Notes under the pieces: model-generated
The model's database searches: none
What the model was told of the DNA's origin: nothing
Seen by the model: only the letters and a program-made list of their open reading frames with translations
In this document: positions 59,802-64,000 of the stretch, piece by piece
Layout: each line of letters starts with the position of its first letter
How positions within the stretch are numbered: position 1 is the stretch's first letter
Assembly (NCBI RefSeq): GCF_001908205.1
Contig: NZ_LGHL01000146.1
Span: 19,336 to 83,335 of the forward strand
DNA length: 64,000 nt
Direction: 5' to 3'
Source: Bradyrhizobium sp. NAS80.1
GTDB taxonomy: Bacteria; Pseudomonadota; Alphaproteobacteria; Rhizobiales; Xanthobacteraceae
Translations under genes and position numbers: made by a program

Positions 59802-60332
59802 ATGCCTGTCTATACAGTTCATGCTCCCTCCCCTGCCGGAGCCGATCTGCGCGCGACCGACAAGTTTGTCTTCGTGCGCGACGGCTTCTATTTCTGGGCG
59901 ATGATCTTCGGCCCGCTCTGGCTGCTGTGGAATCGGCTGTGGCTGGCGTTGATCGGCTGGGTGATCTTCGTCGCCGCGTTCAACACGGGGCTTTCCAGCC
60001 TGGGCATCGGCCGCAGCTCGATCTTCCTTGCTGATGTCATCGTCGCGCTGCTGATGGGCCTTGAGGCCTCGAGCCTGCGCCGCTGGACCCTCTCGCGCGG
60101 CAAGTGGCGTCAGCTCGACGTCGTGATTGCCGACGACGAGGATACCGCCGAGCGTCGCTTCTTCGAGCGCTGGAGCCAGAAGCAGCACGGCATCGTCAAC
60201 GATCAATGGGCCGTTGATCGCGGCGGCCCGCCGCCAACCCGCAATGCGCCGGGTCAGCAATTTTCGAACCCGCCGCCGCTGCCGGCGGGCGGCATTATCG
60301 GATTATTTCCAGAACCGGGAGGGTCAAGGTGA
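59802..60332 (+). CDS. DUF2628 domain protein
   Basis: A 176-residue membrane protein with a DUF2628 domain: FVFVRDGFYFWAMIFGPLWL, WNRLWLALIGWVIFVAAFNT and LADVIVALLMGLEASSLRRW form two or three helices, then a hydrophilic C-terminus rich in Pro and Gly. Function unknown. It lies between hisB and hisH, overlapping the hisH start by 4 bp, an arrangement widespread in related genomes, so it is transcribed with histidine genes though not known to be needed for histidine. Confidence 0.88.
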   Translation: MPVYTVHAPSPAGADLRATDKFVFVRDGFYFWAMIFGPLWLLWNRLWLALIGWVIFVAAFNTGLSSLGIGRSSIFLADVIVALLMGLEASSLRRWTLSRGKWRQLDVVIADDEDTAERRFFERWSQKQHGIVNDQWAVDRGGPPPTRNAPGQQFSNPPPLPAGGIIGLFPEPGGSR

Positions 60333-60979
60333 GCGTCGCCATCATCGATTACGGTTCCGGTAATCTGCATTCTGCCGCCAAGGCGTTCGAGCGCGCTGCG
60401 CGCAGCCTGGAGAATCCGCAGAAGGTCTTCGTCACCAGCGATCCGGACCAGGCCTATGGCGCTGACCGTCTGGTGCTGCCGGGCGTGGGCGCCTTCGCCG
60501 ATTGCCGGCGCGGGCTCGATGCGGTCAACGGCATGGTCGAGGCGATCACCGAGGCGGTGCGCGTCAAGGCGCGGCCCTTCTTCGGCATCTGCGTCGGCAT
60601 GCAGCTGATGGCGAGCCGCGGCAAGGAACATGTCATCACCGAAGGCCTGAACTGGATCGGCGGCGATGTCGAGAAGATCACGCCGCGCGACGAGAGCCTG
60701 AAGATCCCGCACATGGGATGGAACACGCTCGACCTGCTGCAAGAACACCCGGTGCTGAACAAGCTGCCGCTCGGCCCCAAGGGGCAGCACGCCTATTTCG
60801 TGCACTCCTACCACCTCAACGCTGCCAATGAGGCGGACGTGCTCGCGCGCGCCGATTATGGCGGGCCCGTCACCGCGATCGTCGCCAAGGACACCGCCAT
60901 CGGCACCCAATTCCACCCCGAGAAGAGTCAGCGTTTTGGCTTGGCCCTGATCTCGAACTTTTTGCGATGGAAACCGTGA
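60329..60979 (+). CDS. hisH: Imidazole glycerol phosphate synthase, glutaminase subunit HisH
   Basis: The class I glutaminase that supplies ammonia to HisF. About 216 residues: VAIIDYGSGNLHSAAKAFER at the start, the nucleophile elbow FGICVGMQLMAS with catalytic Cys, YFVHSYHLNAANE, and GTQFHPEKSQRFGLALISNF with His and Glu of the triad. The GTG start at 60329 overlaps the DUF2628 stop by 4 bp. It overlaps hisA by 13 bp. Confidence 0.96.
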   Translation: MSVAIIDYGSGNLHSAAKAFERAARSLENPQKVFVTSDPDQAYGADRLVLPGVGAFADCRRGLDAVNGMVEAITEAVRVKARPFFGICVGMQLMASRGKEHVITEGLNWIGGDVEKITPRDESLKIPHMGWNTLDLLQEHPVLNKLPLGPKGQHAYFVHSYHLNAANEADVLARADYGGPVTAIVAKDTAIGTQFHPEKSQRFGLALISNFLRWKP

Positions 60980-61714
60980 TTCTCTTTCCCGCGATCGACC
61001 TCAAGAACGGCCAGTGCGTGCGCCTCGAGCAAGGCGACATGGCGCGTGCGACCGTGTTCAACCTCAATCCCGCGGCTCAGGCGCAGAGCTTTGCCGAGCA
61101 GGGCTTTGAGTATCTCCACGTCGTCGACCTCGACGGTGCGTTCGCCGGCAAGCCGGTGAATGCTCAAGCCGTCGAGGCGATGCTGAAGACAATCAAGATC
61201 CCAGTGCAGCTCGGCGGCGGCATTCGCGATCTCGCGACCGTCGAAGCCTGGCTCGCCAAAGGCATTACTCGCGTCATCATCGGCACCGCCGCGGTGCGCG
61301 ATCCGGAGCTGGTGAAGGCTGCGGCGAAGAAATTCCCCGGCCGCGTCGCGGTCGGTCTCGATGCCCGCGACGGCAAGGTCGCCGTCGAAGGCTGGGCCGA
61401 GACCTCGCAAGTGACTGCGCTGGAGATCGCACAGCGTTTTGAGGATGCCGGCGTCGCCGCCATCATCTTCACCGACATCGCGCGCGATGGCCTGCTCAAG
61501 GGCCTGAACCTCGACGCGACGATCGCGCTGGCCGACGCCATCTCGATCCCCGTGATCGCCTCCGGTGGCCTCGCCTCGATCGAGGACGTCAAGGCAATGC
61601 TGACGCCGCGCGCCAAAAAAGCTCGCCGGTGCGATCGCCGGCCGTGCGCTCTATGACGGCCGGCTCGATCCCGCGGCCGCCCTCACCCTGATCCGCGACG
61701 CGCGCGCCGCGTAG
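60967..61714 (+). CDS. hisA: Phosphoribosylformimino-AICAR phosphate isomerase HisA (frameshifted)
   Basis: A TIM-barrel isomerase of histidine synthesis. The N-terminal part reads LFPAIDLKNGQCVRLEQGDM with the catalytic Asp, YLHVVDLDGAFAGKPVNAQA, and later IIFTDIARDGLLKGLNLD and IPVIASGGLASIEDVKAML. At a run of six A (61615-61620) the frame is lost just before the last helix. Removing one base gives LAGAIAGRALYDGRLDPAAA and LTLIRDARAA ending at 61714, 248 residues. The uncorrected frame stops at 61656 with a wrong tail. It is 11 bp before hisF. Confidence 0.94.
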
Positions 61715-61724
61715 GAGACATCAG

Positions 61725-62501
61725 ATGTTCAAGGTGCGCGTGATCCCCTGCCTCGACGTCAAGGACGGCCGGGTCGTCAAGGGCGTCAACTTCGTCGATC
61801 TGCGTGATGCCGGCGATCCCGTCGAGGCCGCGATCGCCTATGACGCGGCCGGCGCGGACGAGCTCACTTTCCTCGACATCACCGCGACCCATGAGAACCG
61901 CGGTATCATGCTGGACGTGGTCCGGCGCACCGCGGAGGCCTGCTTCATGCCGGTTACCGTCGGCGGCGGCGTGCGCAAGGTCGACGACATCAGGACGTTG
62001 CTGCGCGCCGGCGCCGACAAGGTCTCGATCAACAGCGCCGCGGTGTCGCGGCGCGAGTTCGTCAAGGAAGCGGCCGAGAAGTTCGGCGGGCAGTGCGTGG
62101 TGGTGGCGATCGACGCCAAGCGCGTGAAGCGCCCGGGTGGCTCCGACCGCTGGGAAATTTTTACGCATGGCGGCCGCAATTCGACCGGCATCGACGCCAT
62201 CGAATACGCTCAGGAAGTGGTCTCGCTCGGCGCAGGTGAAATCCTGCTCACCTCTATGGACCGCGATGGCACCAGGCAGGGCTTTGACATTCCGCTGACC
62301 CGGGCGATCGCCGACAGCGTTTCCGTTCCCGTGATCGCCTCGGGCGGCGTCGGCAATCTCGACCATCTCGTCGACGGTATCCGCGACGGACACGCCACCG
62401 CTGTGCTGGCCGCCTCGATCTTCCACTTCGGGGAATTCACCATCCGTGAAGCCAAGGAGCACATGGCGCGGCGCGGGCTACCCATGCGCCTCGATGCCTG
62501 A
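61725..62501 (+). CDS. hisF: Imidazole glycerol phosphate synthase, cyclase subunit HisF
   Basis: The cyclase that uses ammonia from HisH to make IGP and AICAR. 258 residues: VIPCLDVKDGRVVKGVNFVD with catalytic Asp, ADELTFLDITATHENRGIML, VTVGGGVRKVDDIRTLLRAG, and ILLTSMDRDGTRQGFDIPLT with the second catalytic Asp. TIM-barrel related to HisA just upstream. GGAGA lies before the ATG. Confidence 0.97.
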   Translation: MFKVRVIPCLDVKDGRVVKGVNFVDLRDAGDPVEAAIAYDAAGADELTFLDITATHENRGIMLDVVRRTAEACFMPVTVGGGVRKVDDIRTLLRAGADKVSINSAAVSRREFVKEAAEKFGGQCVVVAIDAKRVKRPGGSDRWEIFTHGGRNSTGIDAIEYAQEVVSLGAGEILLTSMDRDGTRQGFDIPLTRAIADSVSVPVIASGGVGNLDHLVDGIRDGHATAVLAASIFHFGEFTIREAKEHMARRGLPMRLDA

Positions 62502-62577
62502 CGACTCCCGTTCATAAAAGTGCTACATGAGCCGGCGGGACCGGCTCGTTCAGCCGGGCGCGTTTTGAGTATTCTGC

Positions 62578-62901
62578 ATGTCGCGTTTCACGATCCACGA
62601 TCTGGCCGAGACCATCGACGCCCGTGCGGCGGCCGGCGGCGAAGGCTCCTACACCCGTAAGCTCCTCGACAAGGGCGCCGAGCATTGCGCCAAGAAGTTC
62701 GGCGAGGAAGCAGTCGAAACCGTAATCGCAGCAGTCGAAAACGATCGCGCGCATCTGATCGCCGAGAGTGCTGACCTGCTCTATCACTTCCTTGTGCTGC
62801 TCAAGGCGCGCGGCGTAAAACTGGAAGAGGTCGAGGCCGCGCTGGACAAGCGAACCTCGATGTCAGGGTTGGAAGAGAAGGCTTCGCGCAAGGGCCAGTA
62901 G
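62578..62901 (+). CDS. hisE: Phosphoribosyl-ATP pyrophosphatase HisE
   Basis: It removes pyrophosphate from phosphoribosyl-ATP in the second step of histidine synthesis. 107 residues, all-alpha MazG-like fold: FTIHDLAETIDARAAAGGEG, SYTRKLLDKGAEHCAKKFGE, EEAVETVIAAVENDRAHLIA and ESADLLYHFLVLLKARG with the metal-binding E..E and D residues. It follows hisF by 76 bp; hisI is not in the window. Confidence 0.96.
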   Translation: MSRFTIHDLAETIDARAAAGGEGSYTRKLLDKGAEHCAKKFGEEAVETVIAAVENDRAHLIAESADLLYHFLVLLKARGVKLEEVEAALDKRTSMSGLEEKASRKGQ

Positions 62902-62924
62902 GTCCCAACGGAGAAGGTCGCGTC

Positions 62925-63881
62925 ATGGATATCCGCGCTCCCGAGCAGCAGTATAATCCGTACCGCATCTATACGCGCGAAGAGTGGTCGCGTCTGCGCG
63001 ACGACACGCCGATGACGCTTGAGCCGGGCGAGTTCGACCGGCTGCGCTCACTGCACGATCGCCTCGATCTTCAGGAAGTCGAAGACATTTATCTGCCGCT
63101 GTCGCGCCTGCTCTCGATCTATGTCGATGCGACGCAGCGCCTGTATTACGCGGAACGCCAGTTCCTCAACATCCGCGACCGCAAGGTTCCCTACATCATC
63201 GGCGTCGCGGGCTCGGTCGCGGTCGGCAAGTCCACCACGGCCCGCGTGCTCCAGGCCTTGCTGGCGCGCTGGTCGCCGCGTCCGAAGGTCGAGCTGATCA
63301 CCACCGACGGATTTCTTTACCCGAAGGCCCTGCTCGAGCAGCAGGGCATCCTGCAGAAGAAGGGCTTTCCGGAGAGCTACGACCTGCCGCTGCTGCTCAA
63401 CTTCCTGTCCGATATCAAAGCGGGCCGCCGCCATGTACGTTCGCCGGTCTATTCGCATTTGACCTACGACATCGTGCCGAACGAATGGATCGAGATCGAC
63501 CAGCCCGACATTCTGATCGTCGAAGGCGTCAACGTGCTGCAGACCGGCAAGCTGCCGCGTGACGGCAAGGCGGTGCCCGTGGTCTCCGACTTCTTCGACT
63601 TCTCGGTCTATATCGACGCCGACGAGGCTGCGCTGCGGCAGTGGTACGTCAAGCGCTTCCTGGCGCTGCGCGACACCGCGTTCACCAATCCAAAATCCTA
63701 CTTCAATCGCTACGCGCTGCTGTCGGACGAGGAAGCCACCGCCACAGCAATCGCGATCTGGGAGCGTACCAACCTCGCCAATCTCGAGGACAACATCCTG
63801 CCGACCCGCCCCCGCGCGACGCTGATCCTGAAGAAGGGCGCAGATCACGCAGTGGAGAGCGTGGCGCTCAGGCGGCTGTAG
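62925..63881 (+). CDS. coaA: Pantothenate kinase type I (CoaA)
   Basis: It phosphorylates pantothenate, the first step of coenzyme A synthesis, and is feedback inhibited by CoA. About 318 residues: YRIYTREEWSRLRDDTPMTL, IGVAGSVAVGKSTTARVLQA (P-loop), ITTDGFLYP with the DGF motif, GFPESYDLPLLLNFLSDIKA, YSHLTYDIVPNEWIEIDQPD. Near-complete match to the bacterial type I enzyme. It is 23 bp downstream of hisE, and in this group coaA regularly ends the histidine operon. coaE of the same pathway is at 49339. Confidence 0.96.
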   Translation: MDIRAPEQQYNPYRIYTREEWSRLRDDTPMTLEPGEFDRLRSLHDRLDLQEVEDIYLPLSRLLSIYVDATQRLYYAERQFLNIRDRKVPYIIGVAGSVAVGKSTTARVLQALLARWSPRPKVELITTDGFLYPKALLEQQGILQKKGFPESYDLPLLLNFLSDIKAGRRHVRSPVYSHLTYDIVPNEWIEIDQPDILIVEGVNVLQTGKLPRDGKAVPVVSDFFDFSVYIDADEAALRQWYVKRFLALRDTAFTNPKSYFNRYALLSDEEATATAIAIWERTNLANLEDNILPTRPRATLILKKGADHAVESVALRRL

Positions 63882-63910
63882 GACCCGGCGTCGTAGCTTC
63901 GTAGCAACCA

Positions 63911-64000
63911 TTAAATGACGGCTGTGTTTGCGCCGTTCGGATCGTCGGCGTCTGCCATGATGACGCCGTGCTCGCGTCCGTCCAGGCATGGCCTGGCGGC
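63911..64000 (-). CDS. C-terminal end of a gene cut by the window edge
   Basis: The minus strand carries an open frame entering from beyond base 64000 and ending in a TAA at 63911: about 29 codons, reading RPCLDGREHGVIMADADDPN and ending NTAVI. The codon use fits its neighbours. It is too short to identify. It is convergent with coaA, about 30 bp away. Confidence 0.35.
   Translation of the reverse strand, partial: AARPCLDGREHGVIMADADDPNGANTAVI

Overview
The window is GC-rich chromosomal DNA from an alphaproteobacterium, most likely Bradyrhizobium or a close relative (Nitrobacteraceae). This rests on gene order around a replication origin (parB-parA-rsmG-mnmG-mnmE-rho-hemJ, then ppsR-maf-coaE-dnaQ-secB), on the hslV/hslU and hisB-hisH-hisA-hisF-hisE-coaA blocks, on two glnK-amtB pairs, and on many intergenic palindromic repeats of the kind familiar from Bradyrhizobium. 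No database search was possible; all names come from reading the translations and motifs.

Layout. 1-4.7 kb: MATE exporter, DsbA-like isomerase, ketopantoate-reductase-like enzyme, an NAD-dependent epimerase, a decayed cytochrome c fragment and tRNA-Gly(GCC). 5-6.7 kb: thioredoxin-TPR protein and a Lon-substrate-binding-domain protein. 6.8-11.4 kb: a minus-strand cluster for extracytoplasmic electron transfer (PepSY protein, cytochrome b561, porin-like protein, FMN-binding protein, ApbE flavin transferase, small four-helix tetra-His membrane protein) with an Irr/ICE-like palindrome upstream. 11.6-12.9 kb: TetR regulator divergent from a small membrane protein, with two matching operators. 13-16.6 kb: Trm112, UbiH-type hydroxylase, TesB, GYF_2 membrane protein. 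16.8-20.8 kb: glnK1-amtB1 and glnK2-amtB2, with a sigma-54-like promoter and a strong terminator. 21.6-31.1 kb: aminotransferase-ftsK-lolA behind a CtrA-type site, xthA, cNMP-binding protein, orphan response regulator, L,D-transpeptidase, hydratase, YggS. 31.2-38.4 kb: two diguanylate cyclases and leuS-lptE-holA. 38.7-47.4 kb: parB, parA, rsmG, mnmG, mnmE, rho, hemJ with a cluster of parS sites. 47.4-47.9 kb: probable oriC. 47.9-54.4 kb: ppsR-maf-coaE-dnaQ, secB, Tim44-like protein, mltA, Smr protein. 54.5-63.9 kb: membrane protein, hslU/DUF2585/GNAT/hslV and the histidine operon ending in coaA.

Three things stand out. First, the origin/centromere landscape: five parS or near-parS palindromes lie 4-6 kb from an intergenic region with four GANTC sites in 49 bp and DnaA-box-like motifs. 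Second, the flavin/cytochrome/porin cluster looks like an iron-responsive extracytoplasmic redox system. Third, five genes (FAH-type hydratase, mnmE, hemJ, hslU, hisA) are each broken by exactly one extra base in a homopolymer; several are core genes, so sequencing or assembly error is the most economical explanation. They are annotated as full-length frameshifted genes.
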